A stretch of DNA of 22,545 bases, from NCBI GenBank assembly GCA_002440705.1, contig DJVA01000079.1, positions 1-22,545 of the forward strand, in the 5' to 3' direction. The position numbers and the translations under genes were made by a program. Below are positions 6,307 through 14,401 of the stretch, one piece after another (the stretch's first letter is position 1; the number at the start of each line of letters is the position of its first letter). This DNA is from Flavobacteriaceae bacterium UBA6268. GTDB lineage: Bacteria > Bacteroidota > Bacteroidia > Flavobacteriales > Flavobacteriaceae. A model generated the notes under the pieces. It saw only the letters and a list, made by a program, of their open reading frames with translations, had not been told where the DNA came from and made no database searches.

Positions 6307-7890
6307 ATGAAACGTATACAAATCCTCCCCAAATTAGGAGTCGTTTGGTGTCTTATCCTTGCATTTGCATCTTGCGAGGAAGCGTTCAATACCCTGGATA
6401 CGGACATCATCAATCAAAATTTTACGAGGCCCGACACGGTCTTTTCAGTTAAAGCCTATAGTAAATTGGTAGGCCCAGTACAAACCAACGACCAACAAAC
6501 CTACAAATTGGGGCGCTATGTGGATCCGGTTTATGGAACTACCACGGCAGATTTTCTGGGCCAAGTGGTGTTAAGCAGTAACAGCCCAACCTTCCCACAC
6601 GATAGCTTGGAGCCCACTCTTGAAAAAGTAATTTTGAGCATACCATTTTATTCCGACTCACAATTGGACGAAGATGGCAACACCGAATATACGTTGGATT
6701 CGATCTACGGCTTTAGCTCAGTCAACATTGGGATTTATGAATCCAACTATTTTCTGAGGGATTTTGATCCCAGCACCAATTTTGAGGAAGCCCAATTGTA
6801 CTACTCTAATCAGCGATCGGAATTCATGGCCAATTTAGGACAGCAATTGGTGTTAAAGGAAAACTTTGCGCCGTCCAATCTGGCCCAGGAAGTTATCATT
6901 GAAAACTTGGATACCATTAGTTATGCCCCGGGACTTATCGTGGAAATGCCCACCGATTTTTTCCAAGAAAAAATCATCGACCAGGAAGGGGAAGAGGTAC
7001 TTATCAACAACAATAACTTCAAGGACTATTTTAGAGGGCTTTACTTTCAGGTAATGCCAACCACTGAGGAAGGAAATATGTTCCTATTCGATCCACAGGA
7101 TGCCAAAATCACCTTGTACTATTCATCCAATACGACCAGTTTGGACGACAATGGCAATCAGGAAGTAGATGACGACGGGAACATCGTCAGGGTATTGGAT
7201 ACCTACGACCTTACCTTTACTGGAGTAAATGTAAACGTATACGATACCAACATTCCGGCTAGTATTCTGGCGGCAGTCACCAATCCCAATACCACGGAAG
7301 GGGAAGAAACTCTATATCTGGAAGGAGGGGCTGGAATTGCAACCATTATCGATCTTTTTGGCGGGGATGACAACCAAAATGGAATTGACGATTTGGAAGA
7401 ACTGCGAGAACGAAAGTGGCTGGTTAATGAAGCCAATCTTATATTTTATGTAGATCAGGACAAGGTGACGGGAGGTTCCAAAGAGCCCGAGCGCATCATG
7501 GTTTTTGACACCAAGAACAACGCAATCCTGGCAGATTACAGCATCGATCTTACTTCCAACAACACGCCTATCGATGCCATTACTGAACATTTGGGCCGAT
7601 TGGAACGGGGGAATGATGAAAATGGGGACTATTACAAAATCAAGATCACTTCGCACGTAAGCAACCTCATCAATAGGGACTCCACCAATGTCTCTCTTGG
7701 GTTGGTTGTTTCCCAAAATGTCTCCTACATTCGGTTTTTTGAACTACAGAACGAAGTGTTGGATGGAGCCTTTACCGAATTGCCAGGAGGTTGTATTGTT
7801 TCTCCCGAGGGAACCGTTCTTTACGGAAACAGGGCGCCCAATCCGGATCAGCGGTTAAAATTGGAATTGTACTATACCGAACCCAATTAA
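6307..7890 (+). CDS. DUF4270 lipoprotein
   Basis: This 527-residue protein has a lipoprotein signal peptide with the lipobox FASC (C23) and then an acidic segment, EEAFNTLD, so it is predicted to be lipid-anchored in the envelope. The length, the early ARPDTVFSV-like region (actually RPDTVFSVKAYSK near 41-53), and motifs such as the DDNQNGIDDLEELR segment near 354-367 fit the uncharacterised Bacteroidota family DUF4270. An Asp/Asn/Gly-rich stretch near 280-293 looks like a calcium-binding loop. It starts 23 bp after the GT5-like gene and ends 3 bp before glmS, so it is very likely co-transcribed with both. Function is unknown; the neighbours suggest a link to glycan or envelope metabolism, which is inference. 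Confidence 0.85.
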   Translation: MKRIQILPKLGVVWCLILAFASCEEAFNTLDTDIINQNFTRPDTVFSVKAYSKLVGPVQTNDQQTYKLGRYVDPVYGTTTADFLGQVVLSSNSPTFPHDSLEPTLEKVILSIPFYSDSQLDEDGNTEYTLDSIYGFSSVNIGIYESNYFLRDFDPSTNFEEAQLYYSNQRSEFMANLGQQLVLKENFAPSNLAQEVIIENLDTISYAPGLIVEMPTDFFQEKIIDQEGEEVLINNNNFKDYFRGLYFQVMPTTEEGNMFLFDPQDAKITLYYSSNTTSLDDNGNQEVDDDGNIVRVLDTYDLTFTGVNVNVYDTNIPASILAAVTNPNTTEGEETLYLEGGAGIATIIDLFGGDDNQNGIDDLEELRERKWLVNEANLIFYVDQDKVTGGSKEPERIMVFDTKNNAILADYSIDLTSNNTPIDAITEHLGRLERGNDENGDYYKIKITSHVSNLINRDSTNVSLGLVVSQNVSYIRFFELQNEVLDGAFTELPGGCIVSPEGTVLYGNRAPNPDQRLKLELYYTEPN

Positions 7891-7893
7891 GCT

Positions 7894-9741
7894 ATGTGTG
7901 GAATTGTTGGATACATTGGAAGCAGACAAGCCTACCCCATTATTTTAAATGGTCTGAAGCGCTTGGAATATCGTGGATACGATAGTGCCGGAATCGCCAT
8001 TTACGATGGTGCAGGCATCCAACTCTCCAAAACAAAAGGCAAGGTTAGCGATCTCGAAAAAAGGGTCAAGAAGGAAATCAAAACCACCGGAACTTTGGGC
8101 ATTGGCCATACCCGCTGGGCCACCCACGGGGTTCCCAACGACGTGAACTCGCACCCACACTATTCTAATAGTGGGGAGTTGGTCATTATCCATAACGGGA
8201 TTATTGAAAACTACTCGGCAATCAAAAAAGCCTTGATCAAGCGGGGGTACTCCTTCTACAGTGAAACCGATACGGAGGTATTGGTCAATTTGATCGAAGA
8301 CATCAAGAAAAAAGAAAATGTAAAACTGGGGAAAGCAGTCCAGATTGCACTGAACCAAGTGGTGGGAGCTTATGCCATTGCGGTGTTCGACAAAATGAAA
8401 CCCGATGAGATCGTAGTGGCAAAATTGGGAAGTCCTTTGGCCATTGGCATAGGGGAAGACGAATTTTTTGTTGCCAGTGATGCGACTCCTTTCATCGAAT
8501 TTACAAACAATGCGATTTATCTGGAAGACGAGGAAATGGCTATTATTCGGTTGGGACGTGAAGTACGGGTTCGCAAAATTAAGAATGATAGCTTGGTAGT
8601 GCCCTATGTGCAAGAGCTTCAGTTGAACCTAGAGCAAATTGAAAAAGGAGGGTACGATCATTTCATGTTGAAGGAAATCTACGAACAGCCTTCCGTGATT
8701 AAAGACACCTACCGTGGTCGGCTATTGGCCAGTGAAGGCATTATCAAGTTGGGTGGTTTGGAAGATCACATTCAAAAATTCATCAATGCCAACCGAGTCA
8801 TCATCGTGGCCTGTGGCACCTCTTGGCATGCAGGTCTTGTAGCCGAATACATTTTTGAGGATTGGGCCCGCATCCCCGTAGAGGTGGAATACGCTTCGGA
8901 ATTCCGTTACCGCAACCCTATCATCACCGAAAAGGATGTGGTCATTGCCATTTCCCAGAGTGGGGAAACGGCAGACACCCTTGCAGCCATTAAATTGGCC
9001 AAACAACGTGGGGCTTTTGTGTATGGGGTTTGCAACGTGGTGGGTTCCTCTATTTCTAGGGAAACCCACAGTGGTACCTACACCCATGCCGGTCCCGAAA
9101 TTGGGGTAGCTTCTACCAAAGCCTTTACCACGCAGATTACCGTATTGACCATGATTGCGTTGAAACTGGCCAAAATAAAAGGGACCATTTCACAGAGCAA
9201 TTACATGAAGCACTTGCGTGAATTGGAAATGATTCCCCACCATGTGGAAGAAGCACTAAAAAGCGACACAAAAATTCGCGCCATTGCTGAAGTATTTCAG
9301 GACGCCGCCAACTTTCTTTACTTGGGAAGAGGCTACAATTTCCCTGTAGCATTGGAAGGGGCATTAAAGCTTAAGGAGATTTCATACATCCACGCAGAGG
9401 GCTATCCTGCTGCCGAAATGAAACACGGCCCCATCGCATTGATTGACGAACAAATGCCAGTTGTAGTTATTGCAGTAAATAGCAACCATTACGAAAAAGT
9501 GGTGAGTAACATCGAAGAAATAAAAGCACGAAATGGCAAAATCATTGCCGTGGTCACCGAAGGGGATAGCACCGTGAAGGAACTAGCCGATTACATCATG
9601 GAAGTGCCCAAAACCCCAGAAACCTTAAGTCCGTTGGTAACCACCATTCCCTTGCAATTACTTTCCTACCACATTGCCGTGATGCTGGGCCGCAATGTGG
9701 ACCAGCCAAGAAATTTGGCAAAATCAGTGACAGTAGAATAA
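7894..9741 (+). CDS. glmS: glutamine-fructose-6-phosphate aminotransferase (isomerizing)
   Basis: GlmS converts fructose-6-phosphate and glutamine to glucosamine-6-phosphate, the first step toward UDP-GlcNAc for peptidoglycan and LPS. The 615-residue protein has the full layout. Cys2 in MCGIVGYIG is the glutaminase nucleophile, with RGYDSAG at 27-33, HTRWATHG and HNGIIENY in the same domain. Two SIS sugar-isomerase domains follow, marked by CGTSWHAG, SQSGETADT, EGALKLKEISY and AEMKHGPIALI. The C-terminus ends in DQPRNLAKSVTVE, the conserved tail that closes the active site. It starts 3 bp after the DUF4270 stop. I see no glmS ribozyme, which is expected outside Firmicutes; the gap is too small to hold one. 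Identification is secure. Confidence 0.98.
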   Translation: MCGIVGYIGSRQAYPIILNGLKRLEYRGYDSAGIAIYDGAGIQLSKTKGKVSDLEKRVKKEIKTTGTLGIGHTRWATHGVPNDVNSHPHYSNSGELVIIHNGIIENYSAIKKALIKRGYSFYSETDTEVLVNLIEDIKKKENVKLGKAVQIALNQVVGAYAIAVFDKMKPDEIVVAKLGSPLAIGIGEDEFFVASDATPFIEFTNNAIYLEDEEMAIIRLGREVRVRKIKNDSLVVPYVQELQLNLEQIEKGGYDHFMLKEIYEQPSVIKDTYRGRLLASEGIIKLGGLEDHIQKFINANRVIIVACGTSWHAGLVAEYIFEDWARIPVEVEYASEFRYRNPIITEKDVVIAISQSGETADTLAAIKLAKQRGAFVYGVCNVVGSSISRETHSGTYTHAGPEIGVASTKAFTTQITVLTMIALKLAKIKGTISQSNYMKHLRELEMIPHHVEEALKSDTKIRAIAEVFQDAANFLYLGRGYNFPVALEGALKLKEISYIHAEGYPAAEMKHGPIALIDEQMPVVVIAVNSNHYEKVVSNIEEIKARNGKIIAVVTEGDSTVKELADYIMEVPKTPETLSPLVTTIPLQLLSYHIAVMLGRNVDQPRNLAKSVTVE

Positions 9742-9760
9742 AGCTCCTCTTTTTTTAGCG

Positions 9761-9768
9761 TATTTTTG
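9761..9768 (+). promoter_or_regulatory. candidate -7 element upstream of the sulfotransferase-like gene
   Basis: TATTTTTG matches TAnnTTTG and ends 5 bp before the ATG at 9774. If used, the transcript would begin almost at the start codon. No -33 TTG is seen at suitable distance, and the gap from glmS is only 32 bp, so read-through from glmS is an equal possibility. Confidence 0.3.
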
Positions 9769-9773
9769 GGTTT

Positions 9774-10499
9774 ATGAAAGGAATCATTAACCTGCTATCA
9801 GGCCCCCGCAACATCTCTACCGCTTTGATGTACTCCTTTGCACAAAGGGACGATTTTGAAGTATGGGACGAACCCTTCTACGGCTATTACCTCTCCAAGG
9901 CCTCCATGTCCATTGTGCACCCTTCGCATGAAGAGGTCATAGCATCCATGGAATGCAACCTTTCAAAGATTATAGCGCAAATTGAAACCAACGCAAAACA
10001 ACGGTCACTTTTCCTAAAGGGCATGGCACACCACATTTTGGAGGACAAACCTGATTTTTTGCTGCCCTGGAAGAACGTGATCCTTATCCGCCATCCCAAA
10101 AAGTTGATTGCCTCTTTCGCAAAGGTAATTCCAAACCCAACTTTACAGGATATAGGCATCAAAAAGGCTTCGGATTTGTTTCACTATTTGGAAACCCATA
10201 ACAAAGCCCCATTGGTAATTGACAGTGATGAGTTGATGAAAGATCCGGAAAACTACCTTCGCTTAGTTTGTGAGGCCATTCAAATTCCTTTTGACGATTG
10301 CATGTTGCACTGGCAAAAGGGAGGCATTTCGCAAGACGGCGTTTGGGCAAAACATTGGTATCGGAACGTACACCAAACCACCGGATTTCAGCTTCAACAG
10401 GATAGGCCTATAGACATTCCTATGCATTTGGGGCCCCTACTGGCAGAGGCTATGCCCTATTATGAAACCCTCCAACAATACATGATCAAAAACAGCTAA
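9774..10499 (+). CDS. sulfotransferase-like P-loop protein
   Basis: The 241-residue cytoplasmic protein resembles the sulfotransferase family. Near the start, LLSGPRNISTALMYSF (7-22) takes the place of the 5'-phosphosulfate-binding loop. VWDEPFYG follows at 30-37, and VILIRHPKKLIASF (102-115) looks like the 3'-phosphate-binding region, with R106 and S114 in the expected R-x7-S spacing. It is short compared with most sulfotransferases but has both nucleotide-binding motifs. The stop is 2 bp before the ATG of a class IV aminotransferase gene, so the two are almost certainly one functional unit. Substrate is unknown; PAPS use is not proven, and a different P-loop transferase activity is possible. 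It follows glmS by 32 bp with a promoter-like box in the gap. Confidence 0.8.
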   Translation: MKGIINLLSGPRNISTALMYSFAQRDDFEVWDEPFYGYYLSKASMSIVHPSHEEVIASMECNLSKIIAQIETNAKQRSLFLKGMAHHILEDKPDFLLPWKNVILIRHPKKLIASFAKVIPNPTLQDIGIKKASDLFHYLETHNKAPLVIDSDELMKDPENYLRLVCEAIQIPFDDCMLHWQKGGISQDGVWAKHWYRNVHQTTGFQLQQDRPIDIPMHLGPLLAEAMPYYETLQQYMIKNS

Positions 10500-10501
10500 A
10501 C

Positions 10502-11395
10502 ATGCTACAACAGTACGACCCTCGTAACGAACACCTTCAAATTTTCATAAAGGATCGCCTCTATCCTAGAGCCGAAGCCAAGGTATCGGTCTTTGACAGT
10601 GCCGTTCAGGGAGGGGACGCGGTTTGGGAAGGACTGCGAGTCTATCCAGAAGGTATCGTTTGCTTGGACAAGCATTTAACCCGACTACAAGAATCGGCCA
10701 AAGCACTTGCATTTGTGGATATTCCTTCCAAAGCATTCATCAAAAAAGCCATTAAGGAAACATTGGAAACCAATGGCATGACCCATGATACCCACATTAG
10801 GCTTACCCTAACCCGAGGGGAAAAAATTACCAGTGGAATGGATCCGCGACTAAATCAAAAAGGTTCCTGCCTAATTGTCTTGGCCGAATGGAAGCCCTTG
10901 GTTTATGATAACGAACATGGGATTAAAGTGATCAGTACCAGCCAACGCCGGAATGGCCCTCAATTTTTGGACAGTAAAATTCACCATAACAATTTGTTGA
11001 ACAATATTTTGGCCAAAATCCAAGCCAATGTGGCTGGCAAGGATGCTGGGTTGATGCTGGATGACCGTGGTTTTGTGGCTGAATTGAATGGGACCAATCT
11101 ATTTATGGTGAAAAACGGAAAGGTTAGGACCCCCTTTGCCCATGCTTGTTTGCCGGGCATAACCCGTGCTACGGTAATGGAGCTATGTAAAAAGGAAGGG
11201 GTTTCTATGGAGGAAGCAGACATCAGTTTGGTGCAGTTGTACAATGCAGACGCTGTTTTTGCCACGGGTACTATGGGCGAATTGACCCCCGTGATTGAAA
11301 TAGATGGCAGGACCATCCCCAATTCGGATCTAACCTTCAAGCGTGTTTTGAATCTTTTTAAGGAACAGGTAGGGGGTTATTGTGAGCCGCTTTAG
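10502..11395 (+). CDS. class IV PLP-dependent aminotransferase (branched-chain / D-amino acid type)
   Basis: The 297-residue product has the fold-type IV aminotransferase layout. The probable PLP lysine is K159 in LDSKIHHNNLL. FVAELNGTNLF at 191-201 carries the conserved glutamate (E194) that contacts the PLP pyridine nitrogen. The LPGITRATVMEL segment and ATGTMGELTPV (PLP-phosphate region) follow. The FDSAVQGGDAVWEGLRVY region at 31-48 is typical of IlvE and D-amino acid aminotransferases. ADC lyase is a less likely alternative. The K-region resembles D-amino acid aminotransferase (KSLNLLGN) more than canonical IlvE, so the name ilvE is not warranted. It begins 2 bp after the sulfotransferase-like gene. 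Paired action on one amino-acid-derived compound is inferred. Confidence 0.88.
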   Translation: MLQQYDPRNEHLQIFIKDRLYPRAEAKVSVFDSAVQGGDAVWEGLRVYPEGIVCLDKHLTRLQESAKALAFVDIPSKAFIKKAIKETLETNGMTHDTHIRLTLTRGEKITSGMDPRLNQKGSCLIVLAEWKPLVYDNEHGIKVISTSQRRNGPQFLDSKIHHNNLLNNILAKIQANVAGKDAGLMLDDRGFVAELNGTNLFMVKNGKVRTPFAHACLPGITRATVMELCKKEGVSMEEADISLVQLYNADAVFATGTMGELTPVIEIDGRTIPNSDLTFKRVLNLFKEQVGGYCEPL

Positions 11396-11418
11396 CTATT
11401 TTTTAAGGTTGTAGCCAT

Positions 11419-11430
11419 TTTGGGCCCAAA
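11419..11430. promoter_or_regulatory. 12-bp perfect palindrome TTTGGGCCCAAA
   Basis: A perfect 12-bp palindrome without a loop sits 23 bp past the aminotransferase stop and about 50 bp before the candidate -33 box of the TonB receptor gene. It could be an operator for a dimeric regulator, but a single occurrence cannot show this. There is no T tract that would make it a terminator. Confidence 0.25.
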
Positions 11431-11478
11431 CTTGGAACCGAGGCAATTACAATTTATGAATTCGTAAAAATTTACCTA

Positions 11479-11513
11479 TTGCGTTTAAAATTCCTTAAAA
11501 AAAGCTATCTTGG
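11479..11513 (+). promoter_or_regulatory. candidate promoter of the TonB receptor gene
   Basis: TTG at 11479-11481 and TATCTTGG at 11506-11513 resemble the Bacteroidota -33 and -7 boxes (one mismatch to TAnnTTTG). The 24-bp spacer is slightly long. About 58 bp of A/T-rich leader follow before the ATG at 11572. The 176-bp gap and the change of function support a separate transcription unit starting here. Confidence 0.45.
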
Positions 11514-11571
11514 AGTCGGCAGTCAGCAAAATTTATCTATATATTTAGCCAATATTTAATCTAACTAAACT

Positions 11572-14382
11572 ATGAAAACTGTACTCTTTGTTTTTTGTCT
11601 GTGCTTAGGCATGATTAGCTTTGCGCAGACCAACATCAGTGGAAATGTTGTGGATGAGTCGTCGGTTCCGGTTGTGGGCGCCAATGTAGTGGTGCTCGGG
11701 ACTTCGGCTGGTACGGCCACCGATTTTGACGGAAACTTTTCACTAATGGTTGATGCCCAACCTCCATTCACTGTTCAAATATCCAATATAGGGTATGCCA
11801 GCCAAAATGTGGAGGTTACTTCCAGCAATCAAACCCTTAGTGTGGTTTTGGTAGAAGGATCCCAATTGGACGAAGTGGTCATTTCGGCTTCTAGAACCCC
11901 GGAACGGATTTTCGAATCGCCAGTAACCATTGAGCGTTTTGGAATCAAAGAGGCCAAGAGTACCGCATCGGTTGATTTCTACGATGGGCTTGAAAACCTA
12001 AAAGGAGTAGACATCAATACCAACAGTTTGACTTTCAAATCAATAAACACCCGTGGTTTTGCCACTTTTGCAAATATTCGTTTTATGCAATTGGTGGATG
12101 GAATGGACAATTCGGCTCCCGCATTGAACTTTCCTCTAGGAAACCTTCTGGGGATGACAGATACCGATATCCAGAGTGTGGAAATACTTCCTGGAGCTGC
12201 TTCTGCATTGTATGGGGCCAATGCGTTTAACGGAATCCTTTTTATGCGCAGTAAAAGTCCGTTTGAACACCAAGGCATCAGTATTTCGATGAAACGTGGA
12301 ATTACCCAACAAGATGCTGCCGGGGACAATCCTTACACCGATTTTAGCATGCGGGCCGCCTATAAATTCAGTGAGAAGTTCGCCGCGAAAGTCAATTTTG
12401 GATACCTAAGAGGTACCGATTGGGCCGCCAATAACCTTACTGGAAAACCAGGAACCGGAGAAACCCGTTCTGATATCGATTATGACGGGATCAATGTGTA
12501 TGGAGACGAAGTAAGCACGAACATCAAAGGGGTTGCCGAAGCCTTGGTGGGGTTGGGAATCCTTCCCGCTGGAGCAGAAAGTTTGGTGCCTTCGGTAAAT
12601 GTTAGTAGAACCGGTTACAACGAAGCAGAGCTAACCGATTACGAGGCAGAGAGTGTAAAAGCCGATTGGGGATTGTACTTCCGTCCTTGGGCCAATGACT
12701 TTGAAATTGCCTATGTAGGTAAAGTAGGAACGGGATCGACCATCTATCAAGGCGCCAACCGTTATGCGATTGAAAACTTCTTCCTACAACAACACAAACT
12801 GGAATTCAGAAATAACAACTTTTTTCTTCGGGGTTACATTACTGAAGACAGAGCGGGCGATAGCTACGATATGGTATTTACCGGAATCAATATCAACCGT
12901 GCGTGGAAGGACGATTCCACTTGGTTTGGAGAATACGTTGGGGCCTTTGTACAAGGGCAGCTTTTTGGAGGGTTGACTCCAGATGAAGCACACGTTTTTG
13001 CCCGTCAAACTGCTGATACCGGGCGTTTCGAACCAGGCTCTACTGGATTTAAGAATGCTTTCGAAGCTAGCATCAACGACCCCGATTTGACTACAGGATC
13101 CAAATTCCAAGACAATTCAAAAATTTATCATGTAGATGCCAATTACAATTTTGCCCATTTATGGGATGCTGTTGAAATACAAGTAGGGGGGTCTTATAGA
13201 ACGTATAGTTTAAATTCCTCCGGAACCATTTATACCGATAACGATGGAGCAATCAATTACACCGAGGTGGGAGGATATACCCAGCTTCAAAAGAAATTCC
13301 CGTTGGGTAGTTCGGTAGATCTGAAACTTACCGGGTCTATCCGTTACGATAAATCGGAATTGTTCGATGGATTCTTTTCGCCAAGACTGGGTGCTGGTTT
13401 TACCATTGCCGACAATCACAACATCCGGGTTTCCTATCAAACCGGTTTCCGTAACCCTACCACACAGGATCTCTACATTGGTTTGGATGTGGGACGGGCC
13501 ATTTTGGTTGGTGGTGCTGAAGACAATCCAGCCAGGGACGTACGTGATTACGAATTAAGTCCTACCGGGCAAGCTATTTTGGGAACCTCTTCCCTTCAGT
13601 TTGACGGGCAGGGAGCTTATACCAACTCCTTCTTTGCCAGCTCGGTGACTGCCTTTGCCAATTCCGGCGATGCCTCGCAACTGGAGATAGCCAATTCCAA
13701 TTTCGTTAAACCAGAACAGGTTACCTCCTATGAATTGGGATACCGAGGAAAACTAGGAAAAATCATTGTCGATTTAAGTGGTTACTACAACCAGTATAAA
13801 GACTTCTTGGCCAACGAGACAGTTGTGGCGCCATTTTATGGAGACGTGCAGTTGTCGCAAACAGCACCAGACGGTGTGACGCCTTTGGCCATAGCCGCAA
13901 TTGCCAATGGCGATTACCAAGTGTATCAAACGTATACCAATAGTGATGCCGATGTGAATTCGTATGGAGGTGCCATTGGGGTATCTACTAAAGTATTTGG
14001 AAATTTTGATATTGGGGCCAATTACACCTATGCCAAATTGGATTTTGACACGGAGGCCAATCCCGATTTCAAAACCAATTTCAACACCCCAGAACATAAG
14101 GTGAAAGCAAGCCTTGGCAATACCGAGTTGTTTAAAAACTTTGGATTCAATGTTGCATGGCGCTGGAGTGACACCTATTTGTGGGAAGCTTCCTTTGGCG
14201 ATGGACAAGTGCCCGCCTATAATGTGGTGGATGCCCAGATCAATTACCGCGTTCCAAAATTCCTGAAATCCACCTTCAAGCTCGGAGCTACAAACATTAC
14301 CGGGGAAGAGTATTTTACTGCTTTTGGCACCGGACTTATTGGATCCATGTATTATGTTTCCTGGACCATCAACAATCTATAA
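11572..14382 (+). CDS. TonB-dependent outer-membrane receptor (SusC-style N-terminus)
   Basis: The 936-residue protein is predicted to be an outer-membrane beta-barrel that imports a ligand with energy from TonB. A signal peptide occupies residues 1-19 (SFAQ). Residues 20-95 are a carboxypeptidase-regulatory-like domain (ISGNVVDESSVPVVGANVVV, DFDGNFSL). The plug follows from about 105, with LDEVVISASRTPERI and the plug signature near 200-225 (SVEILPGAASALYGANAFNG). The remaining 700 residues alternate polar and aromatic strands, as in a 22-strand barrel. The last residues, VSWTINNL, lack the usual terminal aromatic. The SGNH lipoprotein gene starts 19 bp downstream. There is no SusD partner, so this is not a classic glycan-utilisation pair. 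The substrate is unknown; a lipid- or ester-derived ligand is suggested only by the neighbour. Confidence 0.93.
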   Translation: MKTVLFVFCLCLGMISFAQTNISGNVVDESSVPVVGANVVVLGTSAGTATDFDGNFSLMVDAQPPFTVQISNIGYASQNVEVTSSNQTLSVVLVEGSQLDEVVISASRTPERIFESPVTIERFGIKEAKSTASVDFYDGLENLKGVDINTNSLTFKSINTRGFATFANIRFMQLVDGMDNSAPALNFPLGNLLGMTDTDIQSVEILPGAASALYGANAFNGILFMRSKSPFEHQGISISMKRGITQQDAAGDNPYTDFSMRAAYKFSEKFAAKVNFGYLRGTDWAANNLTGKPGTGETRSDIDYDGINVYGDEVSTNIKGVAEALVGLGILPAGAESLVPSVNVSRTGYNEAELTDYEAESVKADWGLYFRPWANDFEIAYVGKVGTGSTIYQGANRYAIENFFLQQHKLEFRNNNFFLRGYITEDRAGDSYDMVFTGININRAWKDDSTWFGEYVGAFVQGQLFGGLTPDEAHVFARQTADTGRFEPGSTGFKNAFEASINDPDLTTGSKFQDNSKIYHVDANYNFAHLWDAVEIQVGGSYRTYSLNSSGTIYTDNDGAINYTEVGGYTQLQKKFPLGSSVDLKLTGSIRYDKSELFDGFFSPRLGAGFTIADNHNIRVSYQTGFRNPTTQDLYIGLDVGRAILVGGAEDNPARDVRDYELSPTGQAILGTSSLQFDGQGAYTNSFFASSVTAFANSGDASQLEIANSNFVKPEQVTSYELGYRGKLGKIIVDLSGYYNQYKDFLANETVVAPFYGDVQLSQTAPDGVTPLAIAAIANGDYQVYQTYTNSDADVNSYGGAIGVSTKVFGNFDIGANYTYAKLDFDTEANPDFKTNFNTPEHKVKASLGNTELFKNFGFNVAWRWSDTYLWEASFGDGQVPAYNVVDAQINYRVPKFLKSTFKLGATNITGEEYFTAFGTGLIGSMYYVSWTINNL

Positions 14383-14401
14383 AAACTTAAAAATTACCCG
14401 T

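Noticed and set aside
7891..7893. glmS ribozyme upstream of glmS
   Set aside because: The gap to the preceding gene is only 3 bp, and the class is known from Firmicutes; no room or structure exists here.
7945..8613. 222-codon antisense frame within glmS
   Set aside because: It is the mirror of a conserved coding region with no signal of its own; the glmS frame is certain.
14324..14401. Longer start for the SGNH lipoprotein
   Set aside because: It would overlap the end of the TonB receptor gene and bury a clear lipoprotein signal peptide.
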